Notes: generated by a model from the sequence alone, not told the origin. DNA of 64,000 bases from Hungatella sp. UBA4396 (GCA_002389905.1 DGRE01000071.1:62001-126000); one strand, 5' to 3'. Shown: positions 1 to 9,110, counted from the stretch's first letter. Numbers and translations are program-made.

Positions 1-771
1 GATATGTATCAAATTGAGCATGTACAGCCGGGTGAGACTATTCTTAAGGTGGAAAATATTTCAAGGGGGACAGCCTTTCAAAATATAAGCTTTGAAGTAA
101 AGCGGGGCGAGATATTTGGACTGTTTGGATTGGTGGGTTCGGGACGGACTGAAATTGTGAGATCGATTTTCGGAGCCGATGCCAAAGACTCGGGAAAAGT
201 GACTTTTATGGGGAAGTCGGCAGATTTCACCAGACCGGTACAAGGGATTCGAGCCGGTATTGCGCTGCTCCCGGAAGACAGGCGGGCCCAGGGGCTGGCG
301 CTGGGCATGTCAGTTGCAGACAACACCAACATGGTTGCAGTACATCGCATCGCTCGTCTGGGAATCATGAATAAAGGAAAAATCCAACGAATTGCCCAGG
401 AGTATGTAGAAAAGCTCAGGACAAAGACACCGACGGTTTATCAGTCGGTGAAAAATCTGTCCGGAGGTAACCAGCAAAAGGTTGTTATATCGAAATGGCT
501 GGCTCAGGACAGTGATCTGTTTATTTTTGATGAACCCACGGTAGGGGTTGATGTGGGGGCAAAACTTGAAATCTATAAAGTATTTGAATCATTAATTAAG
601 GAAGGCAAGACCATAATCATTATATCCTCTTATCTTCCGGAGGTAATGGGGCTTGCAAGCAGAATGATGGTGATGTATGAAGGACGTCAGATGGGAATCA
701 TTTCCCGGGAAGAGTTTACCGATGAAAACATCATGCGGTATGCTTCCGGTATGAAAGGAAAGGAGTCATAA
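1..771 (+). CDS. Ribose/galactose-type sugar ABC transporter ATP-binding protein, C-terminal half (partial, 5' cut by window edge)
   Basis: This is the second nucleotide-binding domain of an RbsA/MglA-like double ATPase; such proteins are about 500 residues and only about 256 are visible here. The reading frame is open back to base 1, so the ATG at base 4 is probably internal. Visible motifs are a second-domain Walker A variant (GLVGSGRTE, without the usual Lys), the ABC signature LSGGNQQK near residue 155, and Walker B IFDEPTVGVDVG. It would energise import of a monosaccharide by pairing with the permease that starts 5 bases downstream. The substrate cannot be told from the ATPase. Family assignment is firm. 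Confidence 0.93.
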   Translation, partial: DMYQIEHVQPGETILKVENISRGTAFQNISFEVKRGEIFGLFGLVGSGRTEIVRSIFGADAKDSGKVTFMGKSADFTRPVQGIRAGIALLPEDRRAQGLALGMSVADNTNMVAVHRIARLGIMNKGKIQRIAQEYVEKLRTKTPTVYQSVKNLSGGNQQKVVISKWLAQDSDLFIFDEPTVGVDVGAKLEIYKVFESLIKEGKTIIIISSYLPEVMGLASRMMVMYEGRQMGIISREEFTDENIMRYASGMKGKES

Positions 772-776
772 AGGCT

Positions 777-1730
777 ATGGCGGAAAAGAAAAAACAAAAT
801 CTGTTCCTGTCTCGCTTTCAGACGGAGCTGCTGCTGGTGGGGATTTTGATCGTATTATTTTTGTTCTTTGGTGTGAAGTCGCCGGTATTTTTAAAGGTGG
901 ACACACTTATGAAGCTGTTAAAGCAGGCTTCTATATATGGGATTATAGCCATCGGAATGACATTTGTTATTACGTCCTCCGGCATTGACTTGTCTGTTGG
1001 CTCGGTGATTGGCTTATCAGGAATTGTGGTCTCCATGTGTATGGTAAGGGGGGTCCCGGTTATTGTATCAATTTTGATTGCCATAGGCGCAAGTATGTTA
1101 GTTGGATTGTTTAACGGAGTCCTGGTACATAATGCAAAGGTTCCGCCGTTCATTGCCACCATGGCCTCCATGACGGTTGTCAGGAATGTCATTCTGTTGA
1201 TGACAGGGGCCAAAACCATATCTAACCTTCCTCAGAGCTTTACGGCTTTTGCATCAGGATCCATGTTGGGAATTCCCAATATGTTTCTAACCTGGCTGGC
1301 GATTATTATCCTGGGTATTTTCATTACAGGAAGAACTGTTTTTGGAAGAAATATCTATGCTTATGGAAGCAATAAAGAATCTGCTAGATTAAGCGGAATC
1401 AATATTTCCTCAACCGTGTATGGGGTGTATATATTCTCCGCCATTGTTTGTGGAATTGCAGGCATTCTGATGGCGGCCCGCCTTGGTAATGGAGTGCCGA
1501 CTTCCGGTGATGGATATGAGCTTGATGCAATTGCTGCTTCAGTTGTTGGCGGTGCCAGCCTGGATGGCGGTGAAGGTTCCGTAATAGGTACCGTTCTTGG
1601 AGCTATGATTATGGCCACGCTGCGCCAGGGCGGAATATTGCTTGGAATCAATTCATTTATCATGGAAATTATTATAGGTTCGTTAATTGCAATAGCAGTT
1701 GTAATTGATAAAATGCGGAAAAGCCGATAG
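777..1730 (+). CDS. Ribose-type sugar ABC transporter permease (RbsC-like)
   Basis: A 317-residue, very hydrophobic protein with roughly eight to ten membrane segments. The cytoplasmic loop GGASLDGGEGSVIGT near residue 255 is typical of the RbsC/AraH/XylH permease family (BPD_transp_2). An AAAGGAG ribosome site overlaps the end of the ATPase gene, so the two are translationally linked. It forms the membrane channel for the sugar handled by the upstream ATPase. The binding protein gene is not in the window and may lie further upstream. The stop codon abuts the next gene. Confidence 0.93.
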   Translation: MAEKKKQNLFLSRFQTELLLVGILIVLFLFFGVKSPVFLKVDTLMKLLKQASIYGIIAIGMTFVITSSGIDLSVGSVIGLSGIVVSMCMVRGVPVIVSILIAIGASMLVGLFNGVLVHNAKVPPFIATMASMTVVRNVILLMTGAKTISNLPQSFTAFASGSMLGIPNMFLTWLAIIILGIFITGRTVFGRNIYAYGSNKESARLSGINISSTVYGVYIFSAIVCGIAGILMAARLGNGVPTSGDGYELDAIAASVVGGASLDGGEGSVIGTVLGAMIMATLRQGGILLGINSFIMEIIIGSLIAIAVVIDKMRKSR

Positions 1731-1745
1731 ATGGAGGGAAAGGAT

Positions 1746-2729
1746 ATGATATACAGGAAAGTTGGAAAAATTTCGGAAAAAATTTCGGTAATTGGAATTG
1801 GGTGCTGGAATTTTGGCGGAGATTGGGATTCCATGGATGATAAGAAATCATCGCGGATCATACATGCAGCAATTGAGAAAGGAATCAATTTCTTCGACGT
1901 AGCACCGGTTTATGGATTTGGGCATTCAGAGATGGTTCTGGGAGCGGCATTGAAAGAAGGAAGTCACAGAAATAAAGTACTGATCGCATCGAAAGGCGGC
2001 CTGTTATGGAATGAGAAGCATGAGACAAGGAATAATCTCTCAAAAGCAAGCCTGCTGAAAGAGATTGATGCGACATTGACAAGACTTCAGACAGATCATG
2101 TGGATATTTATCAGATGCATTGGCCTGATCCTAATGTACCATTAGAAGAGACGGCAGAGGCTCTCCAAGAGATGAAGAGAGCTGGAAAAATCCGATATGT
2201 AGGATTAAGTAATTTTTCACAGACAGATGTTGAGAAAATGATGGAATACACAGATGTTCATTGTCAGCAAAGCCTGTACAATATGCTGGAACGGAATACA
2301 GACAGCTATCACAGCATTCCTTTGGAATATAAAACAGAAAAAGAGGTACTGCCCAATGTACGAAAGTTTGGTCAGGCATTTCTGCCGTACAGCCCGTTAT
2401 TTCAGGGATTGTTGGCCGGGAAATTTCATTCTGGGACAAATTTCTCTGAAAGTGATATCAGGAATGCAAACCCCAAGCTGGCAGGACCGGCATTCCAACA
2501 GTATTTTAATGGCGCGGAACAGATTAAGAGGATAGCAGAAGAATATGGGAAACCAATGAATGAGGTTGCCTTAAACTGGCTGAGACAGAAAGGGGAGGTT
2601 ACTTCTATCATTGGAGGGGCTTCCACGGTGGAGCAGCTGGAACAGAATATTCAATGTACAACCTGGGATATTGATGATGAAATGATGGAGAAAATTAATA
2701 AAGTACTGGAACCCTTTGAGAACATGTAA
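1746..2729 (+). CDS. Aldo/keto reductase
   Basis: A 327-residue NAD(P)H-dependent oxidoreductase of the (beta/alpha)8 aldo/keto reductase family. The catalytic tetrad is visible: Asp in FFDVAP, Tyr in PVYGFGHSE, Lys in IASKGG and His in YQMHWPD. The start was set at 1746 rather than 1731 because the ribosome site GGAGGG (1733-1738) overlaps the earlier ATG and sits 7 bases before the ATG at 1746. It is co-transcribed with the sugar ABC permease, so it probably oxidises or reduces the imported sugar or a derivative. It resembles IolS and aldose-dehydrogenase-like members; the substrate is unknown. Confidence 0.9.
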   Translation: MIYRKVGKISEKISVIGIGCWNFGGDWDSMDDKKSSRIIHAAIEKGINFFDVAPVYGFGHSEMVLGAALKEGSHRNKVLIASKGGLLWNEKHETRNNLSKASLLKEIDATLTRLQTDHVDIYQMHWPDPNVPLEETAEALQEMKRAGKIRYVGLSNFSQTDVEKMMEYTDVHCQQSLYNMLERNTDSYHSIPLEYKTEKEVLPNVRKFGQAFLPYSPLFQGLLAGKFHSGTNFSESDIRNANPKLAGPAFQQYFNGAEQIKRIAEEYGKPMNEVALNWLRQKGEVTSIIGGASTVEQLEQNIQCTTWDIDDEMMEKINKVLEPFENM

Positions 2730-2795
2730 ACAAGTCAATTAAGTGGCAATAATTACACATGGCTTTTCTGTTTTTTTTGTTTCCGCAAAATAAAG

Positions 2796-2834
2796 AGACC
2801 GTAAAACTGTCGATTTCAGACAATCTTACGGTCT
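2796..2834. terminator. Bidirectional hairpin between convergent genes
   Basis: AGACCGTAA (2796-2804) pairs with TTACGGTCT (2826-2834), with A/T-rich sequence on both sides. It lies between the end of the aldo/keto reductase (+) and the end of the symporter remnant (-), as expected for a shared terminator. The T-tract is modest in both directions. Confidence 0.65.
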
Positions 2835-2885
2835 TTCTCATATAATATAAATTTGTAGTATTTAATTTCCCTTCCTGCCGATTAT

Positions 2886-3470
2886 CTAAATCAGAACCAG
2901 AGGCATCAAACCAAACAGGTCACCTACTGCTATGTAAATAACAAAGATTCCAATGGCCCACAAAGCACTTTTTCTCTGCCATTGTCCCATATCTACGTCA
3001 GTCAGCCTGAGAAGTACATAAATGAAAGGAACCAGAGGGCTGAGCAAATGGAAGGCTTGACCCATCAAAGATGCGAAACCAAGCTGAATAGGAGTGAATC
3101 CATAGGCTTTTCCGGTTTCTGCAAGAAGGGGAAGCACGCCGAAATAAAATGCGTCATTGGAGAGGAAAACAGTTCCTGGTGCGGATATGAATGCAACGAT
3201 CAGACACCAGAATTTACCCCAGCTAGCCGGGATGATGGTGGTCATACTGGTAGCAATGGCATCTCCCATGCCGGTTCCAGACAGAATTCCCATGAAAACA
3301 CCGGCAGATAAAATAACGGTAGCAAGCATAACTTTAAGAGGGACGCCCTTTACAAAACGGATCATTGCATTAGAAAGGGGATCAAAGAGACCTGCATCGA
3401 TCATCAGAGTAAAAAATAAAACGGCGAATAGCAACATGGTGGTAGTGACAGAAGTGGTTTTCAGGCATCA
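2886..3470 (-). pseudogene. Citrate-Mg2+/H+ symporter (CitMHS family), 5'-truncated remnant
   Basis: An open frame from 3437 down to 2886 encodes 183 residues resembling only the C-terminal part of CitM/CitH-type transporters, which are normally about 430-450 residues. Membrane segments and the family-like stretch MLLFAVLFFTLMIDAGLFDP are clear. The same frame continues upstream of the ATG for about 11 codons with family-like sequence (LKTTSVTTT) and then hits TGA near 3467-3470, where homology stops. The first half of the transporter is therefore missing and there is no good ribosome site before 3437. I read it as the remnant of a deletion; a functional short membrane protein is less likely. 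Confidence 0.75.
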
Positions 3471-3489
3471 AAAAATCCTTTATCTTTAT

Positions 3490-3518
3490 TTGTTTTTATT
3501 GTACAATGAGATTATACA
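3490..3518 (+). promoter_or_regulatory. Predicted sigma-70 promoter upstream of the winged-helix gene
   Basis: TTGTTT (3490-3495), a 17-base spacer, then TATACA (3513-3518). This leaves an A/T-rich leader of about 155 bases before the ATG at 3679. A short inverted repeat, GTATA (3546-3550) with TATAC (3557-3561), lies within that leader and could be an operator. Confidence 0.45.
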
Positions 3519-3678
3519 ATAGGCAAATGCTATGACTCTAATAAAGTATATAGTATTATACCTATACCCTGACAATAGTGGAAAATTCCGGGAGATATGT
3601 CCTTATAAAGAAAAAATATTTATATAAGTTATCTACAAAAGTTATTCTCAAAATCACAAAAGAAAGGGAGTCTGTAAA

Positions 3679-4239
3679 ATGAAAAAAGAAATGACATTAA
3701 ATGACTGCTGCCCCCATTGCAAGAGGCATTGTTCTTTAAGAAGCCCCCATTGCGGAAAGGGAAAGGCTTTGGCAGCAGAGATAAAGAAACGTTCCAAGGC
3801 CGGAAAAGAGGAACATAAAGAAAAGAGCAAAGAAAAAAGCGGCTGGAAGCCCCATAGGGCCGAAACCGGAATCCTGTACCTTTATCAGAAGGGATACCGG
3901 CAGCTTTTTAAGGAGCCGGAACATAATCTGGGAAGCAGGGAGCTGAGAAATCACCTGGCAGCTCTGCTCAGTGAAAAAGGAACTGTAACAAAACAGGAGC
4001 TGAAGGAGGTTTCCGGCTTATGCTCCGAAGATATTGGAAAAGCATTGAAAAAAATGGAGAAAAATGGGGATATTATATGGAAAAGAGAGAAAGACAAAAA
4101 AGACCAGGTTTCCCTGACTCCAAAAGGAATCAAGCAGGCAAAGGAATATGAAAAGGTCCGGGGCACCAGTGTATTGACCGCTCTCAGTGAGGAAGAGAAG
4201 CTGGTTCTAAACGGGATTTTGAAAAAACTTGTCAGGTAG
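3679..4239 (+). CDS. Cys-rich N-terminus plus winged-helix (MarR-like) protein
   Basis: A 186-residue protein I cannot name. The first 25 residues hold a dense Cys/His cluster (CCPHCKRHC...SPHCGKG) that looks able to bind metal. Next comes a very basic Lys/Glu-rich linker (about residues 33-58). The C-terminal 110 residues look like a winged helix: a helix-turn-helix around LSEKGTVTKQELKEVSGLCSEDIGKALKKMEKNG, then a wing ending in VSLTPKGIKQA as in MarR proteins. Ribosome site AAAGGGAG precedes the ATG. It is a single-gene unit ahead of secDF. A metal- or redox-responsive repressor is possible but is inference. Confidence 0.75.
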   Translation: MKKEMTLNDCCPHCKRHCSLRSPHCGKGKALAAEIKKRSKAGKEEHKEKSKEKSGWKPHRAETGILYLYQKGYRQLFKEPEHNLGSRELRNHLAALLSEKGTVTKQELKEVSGLCSEDIGKALKKMEKNGDIIWKREKDKKDQVSLTPKGIKQAKEYEKVRGTSVLTALSEEEKLVLNGILKKLVR

Positions 4240-4253
4240 TCATAAGAGAAACA

Positions 4254-4282
4254 TTGTATTTCAAAATGATTTGTAGTACAAT
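4254..4282 (+). promoter_or_regulatory. Predicted promoter for secDF
   Basis: TTGTAT (4254-4259), exactly 17 bases, then TACAAT (4277-4282), about 67 bases before the secDF start codon. Both boxes are close to the sigma-70 consensus. Confidence 0.6.
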
Positions 4283-4349
4283 GCAACAGGATAAGAAGGA
4301 AAGGCCATTATAAAAAAACAGAAATTAAGAAACGAAAAGAGGATAACTT

Positions 4350-6518
4350 ATGAAGCAAGGAAAGATAACGCTGGCAGCGATTTTCTTTACGCTGGCAATA
4401 CTGGCTTACACGGCTGTGTTCGGCCTGGGAAGCGGCATCAAAGGCATTTTTGAGATGCGCTATGGAATTGACATCCGGGGAGGAGTGGAGGCTATCTTTG
4501 AGCCTCAGGACCTGGACCGCAAGCCTACGGAGAAGGAACTGAACATTGCCAGGGAAGTCATTGAGACCCGAATGGACAACCAGAATATTACGGACAGGGA
4601 AGTGACCGTTGACAAAGAAGGCGGCTACATCATCGTCCAGTTCCCCTGGAAATCCGGAGAAACCAATTTTAATCCTGAGGATGCCATTGCAGAATTGGGA
4701 GAGATGGCAGAGCTTACCTTCCGTGACCCTGAAGGAAATGTGCTTATTCAGGGAAAGGACGTGCAGAACGCAGCGCCCGATACGGCAAATAACAATGGCC
4801 TTAAAAGCTACCAGGTGGCATTGACCTTTAATGCCGAGGGAGCCAAGCTCTTTGAGGAGGCAACAGGAAAGCTGATCGGACAGCCCATGGGTATTTACAT
4901 GGACAATGCCCTGATCTCCAACCCTACGGTGCAGAATAAGATCTCAGGAGGCCAGGCTGTCATCACGGGAATGAAGACCTATGAGGACGCAAAGGATCTG
5001 GCGGAGAAGATCAATGCAGGTTCCCTTCCTTTCTCCTTAAAAACCACCAACTTTTCCACCATAAGCCCTTCCCTGGGTCACAATGCTTTAAATATTATGG
5101 TGTATGCAGGAGTTGCAGCATTTCTTGTCATATGCATCTTTATGATCGGATTTTATAAGATGCCGGGTCTGGTTGCCTGTATTACGCTGCTGATGCAGAT
5201 GCTTTTACAGATGCTTGCCATCTCCATCCCTCAGTATACATTGACCCTTCCTGGTATTGCAGGTATTATCCTGACCCTTGGAATGACGGTGGATACCAAT
5301 ATCATTACTTCAGAACGTATTTCCGATGAGCTGAAAAACGGAGCTTCCATTAAAAATGCGGTTACCTCCGGATATAAAAATGCATTTTCATCTGTTTTGG
5401 ATGGAAATGTTACGGCAGCCATCATTGCCATCATCCTGATGGTCTTAGGCTCTGGTACCATGCTAAGCTTTGGTTATACCCTTTTAGTGGGTATGATTGT
5501 AAATCTTTTTGCAGGTGTTACCGTATCCAGAAATTTCCTCTTATCCCTGATTAAATTTGATAAGTTGAAAAATGAAAAGTATTTCCGCATCAGAAAAGAT
5601 ATAAAAACCATTCCCTTTTTCCAGAAGAAATATATATTTGCTATTATTTCCGGCGCAGTGATTGCAGCGGGAATTGTGGGCTGTTTTACTCAAGGTGTGA
5701 AGCTGGATACCCAGTTTACCGGCGGTGCCGTACTCAGCTACTCTGTATCCAATGAAGCGGATACGGACCAGATTCAGGCAGTCATTGAAAAGGAAACCAG
5801 CAGGCCGGTTACGGTTCAGATCAAGGAAGACAACATGACAGGGCTTAAGAGGCTGTCTGTCACCCTTGCAGGAAATAAGGGAATGTCACCGGAGGAACAG
5901 AAGGCTGTCACCGATGCCATTAACAGCACCTCGGAAGATGTGAACGCACAGCTTTCAGAAACCTTTGTGGTAGAGCCTTACATCGGTGCAAAGGCCCTGA
6001 AAAATGCAGTTTTAGCTATCGCCCTTGCCATGGCTTTCATTATTGTATATGTGTGGATACGGTTCTCCGCCATGTCAGGACTTCCGGCTGGAGTGACGGC
6101 CATGATTGCGCTGCTTCATGATGTGCTGGTGGTATTCTTTGCCTTTGTCTTATTCCGGATTCCGTTAAATGATGCCTTTGTGGCCGTGGTCCTTACAATT
6201 ATCGGATATTCCATCAATGATACCATTGTTATCTATGACAGGATTCGTGAGAATAAGAAAAAGGGCGGAAAGATGTCGGTGACAGAGCTGGTAAATGTCA
6301 GTACCAGCCAGACTCTTGGCAGATCTGTCAACACCTCTGTTGCAACGGCCTTGTGTGTGGTGATTATTATGGGAGCTTCCATTTACTTCCAGATTGAATC
6401 CATTATTGAGTTTTCCCTTCCAATGCTTTTCGGCGTCATTACAGGCTGTTACTCCTCTGTCTGCATAGCCGGAGTTTTATGGGCAGCATGGGAAAAGAGG
6501 AAGGAAAAGAGCAAATAA
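4350..6518 (+). CDS. secDF: Protein translocase subunit SecDF (fused)
   Basis: A 722-residue fusion of SecD and SecF, the proton-driven RND-family helper of the SecYEG channel that pulls secreted proteins across the membrane. The SecD half covers about residues 1-400, with a first membrane helix, the conserved YGIDIRGGVEAIF motif, the extracytoplasmic P1 domain and five more helices (TLGMTVDTNIITSERI). The SecF half starts near residue 425, with LDTQFTGGA and the signature GYSINDTIVIYDRIREN. Domain order and length match Firmicute SecDF. Start is supported by a GAGGATAACTT ribosome site. It is a single-gene unit with its own predicted promoter. Confidence 0.96.
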   Translation: MKQGKITLAAIFFTLAILAYTAVFGLGSGIKGIFEMRYGIDIRGGVEAIFEPQDLDRKPTEKELNIAREVIETRMDNQNITDREVTVDKEGGYIIVQFPWKSGETNFNPEDAIAELGEMAELTFRDPEGNVLIQGKDVQNAAPDTANNNGLKSYQVALTFNAEGAKLFEEATGKLIGQPMGIYMDNALISNPTVQNKISGGQAVITGMKTYEDAKDLAEKINAGSLPFSLKTTNFSTISPSLGHNALNIMVYAGVAAFLVICIFMIGFYKMPGLVACITLLMQMLLQMLAISIPQYTLTLPGIAGIILTLGMTVDTNIITSERISDELKNGASIKNAVTSGYKNAFSSVLDGNVTAAIIAIILMVLGSGTMLSFGYTLLVGMIVNLFAGVTVSRNFLLSLIKFDKLKNEKYFRIRKDIKTIPFFQKKYIFAIISGAVIAAGIVGCFTQGVKLDTQFTGGAVLSYSVSNEADTDQIQAVIEKETSRPVTVQIKEDNMTGLKRLSVTLAGNKGMSPEEQKAVTDAINSTSEDVNAQLSETFVVEPYIGAKALKNAVLAIALAMAFIIVYVWIRFSAMSGLPAGVTAMIALLHDVLVVFFAFVLFRIPLNDAFVAVVLTIIGYSINDTIVIYDRIRENKKKGGKMSVTELVNVSTSQTLGRSVNTSVATALCVVIIMGASIYFQIESIIEFSLPMLFGVITGCYSSVCIAGVLWAAWEKRKEKSK

Positions 6519-6523
6519 CATCA

Positions 6524-6552
6524 TTGAATAATTGGATAAAAGATGTTAGAAT
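6524..6552 (+). promoter_or_regulatory. Predicted promoter for ferritin
   Basis: TTGAAT (6524-6529), a 17-base spacer and TAGAAT (6547-6552), about 95 bases ahead of the ferritin start codon. An A/T-rich, partly symmetric tract (about 6588-6612) lies between promoter and gene; a metal-regulator site is possible, but no clear Fur/PerR box was identified. Confidence 0.5.
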
Positions 6553-6647
6553 ATAAAAAGATGGATAAACATATAGTAGTTATTCCATCAATGATTTTGA
6601 AAATTTGATGAAGTCATGAAAAATAATGCAAAAGGAGGATAAGAATT

Positions 6648-7160
6648 ATGTTAAACAAAGACATTGTTGCAAAGATAAACAAACAGATCAATTTTGAGCT
6701 GTATTCTGCTTATATTTATCTGGATATGTCCAACTATTATTCAGATAGTAATTTAGGCGGCTTTGCAAACTGGTTCAGGATTCAGACTCAGGAAGAGCGT
6801 GACCATGCCATGCTTTTCATGGATTATCTTCTCTACAACGGTGAGAAAGTGGTGCTTGAGGATGTGAAGGCGCCCAATTTTACTTACACTGACTTCCGCC
6901 AGCCTGCAGCAGAGGCTTATGCCCATGAGCTGAAGGTTACGGCAGCAATTCATGATATTTATGCGGCAGCACACGATTTAAAGGATTTCCGTACCATGCA
7001 GTTCCTTGACTGGTTCGTAAAGGAGCAGAGTGAGGAAGAAAAGAATACGGATGAGATCATAAAGAGATACGATTTATTCGGCAATGATGCCAAGGGCTTG
7101 TACCTGCTCGATTCCGAGCTGGGTGCCAGAGTTTATTCTCCGCCATCCCTTGTGCTGTAA
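6648..7160 (+). CDS. ftn: Ferritin (non-haem iron storage protein)
   Basis: A 170-residue four-helix ferritin that oxidises Fe(II) and stores iron as a mineral inside a 24-subunit shell. All ferroxidase-centre residues of the bacterial FtnA type are present: Glu17, Glu50, His53, Glu94, Gln127 and Glu130, within the typical EERDHA helix. No haem-binding bacterioferritin features were seen. AAAGGAGGA ribosome site 8 bases before ATG. It is a monocistronic unit with promoter 6524-6552 and a strong terminator just downstream. Likely role: iron storage and protection from oxygen damage. Confidence 0.96.
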   Translation: MLNKDIVAKINKQINFELYSAYIYLDMSNYYSDSNLGGFANWFRIQTQEERDHAMLFMDYLLYNGEKVVLEDVKAPNFTYTDFRQPAAEAYAHELKVTAAIHDIYAAAHDLKDFRTMQFLDWFVKEQSEEEKNTDEIIKRYDLFGNDAKGLYLLDSELGARVYSPPSLVL

Positions 7161-7196
7161 TTCAGTTCTGAAGTCATTATTATAACTTTTATAAAA

Positions 7197-7236
7197 AGCA
7201 GCCCGGCCCCTGATGAGAGGCTGGGCTGCTCTTTTT
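7197..7236 (+). terminator. Strong rho-independent terminator after ferritin
   Basis: AGCAGCCCGGCC pairs with GGCTGGGCTGCT, an 11-12 bp G/C-rich stem with an 8-10 base loop, followed directly by CTTTTT. It ends only 11 bases before the ATG of the next gene, so the next gene's ribosome site (GAGG 7237-7240) abuts the T-tract. Confidence 0.9.
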
Positions 7237-7247
7237 GAGGAATCCAT

Positions 7248-9110
7248 ATGGGAAAGATTGCACTGCTCGTATCCAGGGAGGAAATGCTTTATCAGGCGCA
7301 TAACATTCTCCAGGAAAAGAAATATGAAATAAATGAAATGCGGGTCATTAAAACCGAAGATGCCGTTTCCGAGGCCAGGCGTTCCATTGGGGCCGGAGCC
7401 TCTATTATTATTGCCAGAGGGCTTCAGGCATCCCTGATTAAACAGTATACGGACATTCCGGTGGTGGAAATCGTTATCACTGCCCAGGAAATGGCCCTTC
7501 TGGTCAATAAGGCAAAGCAGATTTTAAAGAAAGAAAATCCCGTCATCGGGGTGGTGGGATTTAAGAACATGTTCTGCGACATGTCTTATTTTGATGTCAT
7601 CCATGAGATTGAAATGAGAACGTATTTTGCAGATAAGAGCCGCAGCCTTGAAGTCATGACAAAACAAGCCATAAAGGATGAAGTGGACTTAATCATGGGT
7701 GGCGATACGGCAGTGGGAATCGCCGGAGAAGCCGGAATGCCGTCCCTGTTTTTATCCAATACCGAGGACTCCTTAAGAAATGCCTTATCCATGGCGGAAA
7801 GCGTGGATTATGCCATGGGAGTGGAAAAGCGGAACGCGGCCCAGATGGAAACTCTTCTGGACCATTCCTTCAGCGGTGTTGTGAGGCTGGATGCTTCCGG
7901 GATCATAATGGACTTAAATCCCATTATGGAGGATATGCTGGGAACAGCCAAGGAAAATGTTTTGGGAAAGGCCGCCGGTGAGGTGTTCCCGGACCTTGGG
8001 GAAAATTACGGAAAAGAATCTTATTCCCTGTTTATGGAGATCAACCGCACCTCGGTATTTGCTGTTGTGGCTCCAGTGATTATTGACCAGAGGCTGGAGG
8101 GAGCAATCCTCACCTGCCACCGCATGAAAAAACGCCGGGCCCCGGAACGGGATTTAAAAGGAAAGGGCCATTTAAAAGGCTTTATTGCCCTGGGAGAATT
8201 TGATGACATTCTTCAGGAATCCCAGGCAATGAAGGAGTGCATAAGGTTGGCAAAGCTGTATGCACTGTCGGAAAAAGCGGTTTTCATTGAAGGAGAGGCA
8301 GGAACGGAAAAACGTCTCCTGGCGCAGAGCATCCACAACGCAGGTCTGCATAAAGGCGGTCCCTTTGCGGCCTTATCCTGTGAGGGGATCGGTGATGAAG
8401 AACAGCTTGACATGATTTTCGGGGACAAAGGAGCCGTTGTCCAGGCCAATGGAGGCTCTCTTTTGCTGGAAGATGTGCAGTGCCTTACAAGAGCCAATCA
8501 ATACCGGCTCTGCCAGTTGATCCGTTATAAGACCCGCCTGGGCAAAGATGGGGCCAGATATCCGGGTATGGATGTAAGGGTTATGGTCACCTCTGATGTA
8601 CCTTTGCAGGAACTGGTATGGTATGGGACTATGAGGGAGGACCTTTATTATCTTTTAAGCGGGCTGACTGTGAGAATCCCTCCTTTCAGTGAGAGGAAGG
8701 AAGACCTGGAGCGGAAGCTGATGGAAAGCATCAGAGAATGCTGCGACCATTATTCCAGGTTCCATGTGCTGACCAGTGGCGCCAGGAAGTTGCTTCTTGA
8801 TTATCCTTGGGAGGGTAACTTGTTTCAGGTGGAAAGCTTTTGTGAACGTCTGATCCTTACAGCCAATAAGAGAAGTATTGACGAAGGGTTCGCAGAACAG
8901 GTTCTAAAAGAAATGTATCCCCGGTCTTTGGAAAGCCGAAAGGAAGAGTCCGGGGAAGAATATGTCCGGAAAGCAGTTGTTCCTGAAGAAGCAGAAAAGA
9001 TTGCAGAAGCTTTGTTAAGGCATGGAGGAAACAGGGAGAAGACGGCAAAGGCTTTGGGAATCAGCAAGGCGACTCTGTGGAGAAAGAGAAAAAAGTATCA
9101 TCTAGAATAG
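7248..9110 (+). CDS. PrpR_N / PAS / degenerate AAA+ / Fis-type HTH regulator (copy 1)
   Basis: A 620-residue regulator built like PrpR. Residues 1-190 form a PrpR N-terminal sensor fold, 200-300 a PAS-like domain (LDASGIIMDLNPIMEDMLG), 325-550 a sigma-54-activator AAA+ domain, and 585-620 a Fis-type helix-turn-helix (NREKTAKALGISKATLWRK). The AAA+ domain is degenerate: Walker A reads GEAGTEKR (normally GETGTGKE), Walker B reads LLLEDV (normally LFLDE), the arginine-finger YRLN reads YLLS, and the GAFTGA loop is absent. It therefore probably does not drive sigma-54 polymerase. It sits directly before the garR-like gene and likely controls aldarate catabolism. It is paralogous to the gene at 13315. 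Confidence 0.9.
   Translation: MGKIALLVSREEMLYQAHNILQEKKYEINEMRVIKTEDAVSEARRSIGAGASIIIARGLQASLIKQYTDIPVVEIVITAQEMALLVNKAKQILKKENPVIGVVGFKNMFCDMSYFDVIHEIEMRTYFADKSRSLEVMTKQAIKDEVDLIMGGDTAVGIAGEAGMPSLFLSNTEDSLRNALSMAESVDYAMGVEKRNAAQMETLLDHSFSGVVRLDASGIIMDLNPIMEDMLGTAKENVLGKAAGEVFPDLGENYGKESYSLFMEINRTSVFAVVAPVIIDQRLEGAILTCHRMKKRRAPERDLKGKGHLKGFIALGEFDDILQESQAMKECIRLAKLYALSEKAVFIEGEAGTEKRLLAQSIHNAGLHKGGPFAALSCEGIGDEEQLDMIFGDKGAVVQANGGSLLLEDVQCLTRANQYRLCQLIRYKTRLGKDGARYPGMDVRVMVTSDVPLQELVWYGTMREDLYYLLSGLTVRIPPFSERKEDLERKLMESIRECCDHYSRFHVLTSGARKLLLDYPWEGNLFQVESFCERLILTANKRSIDEGFAEQVLKEMYPRSLESRKEESGEEYVRKAVVPEEAEKIAEALLRHGGNREKTAKALGISKATLWRKRKKYHLE

Noticed and set aside
2886..3437. A complete 183-residue membrane protein.
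   Set aside because: Family-like sequence continues upstream of the ATG to an in-frame stop, and the N-terminal half of the family is missing, so a truncated remnant is more likely.
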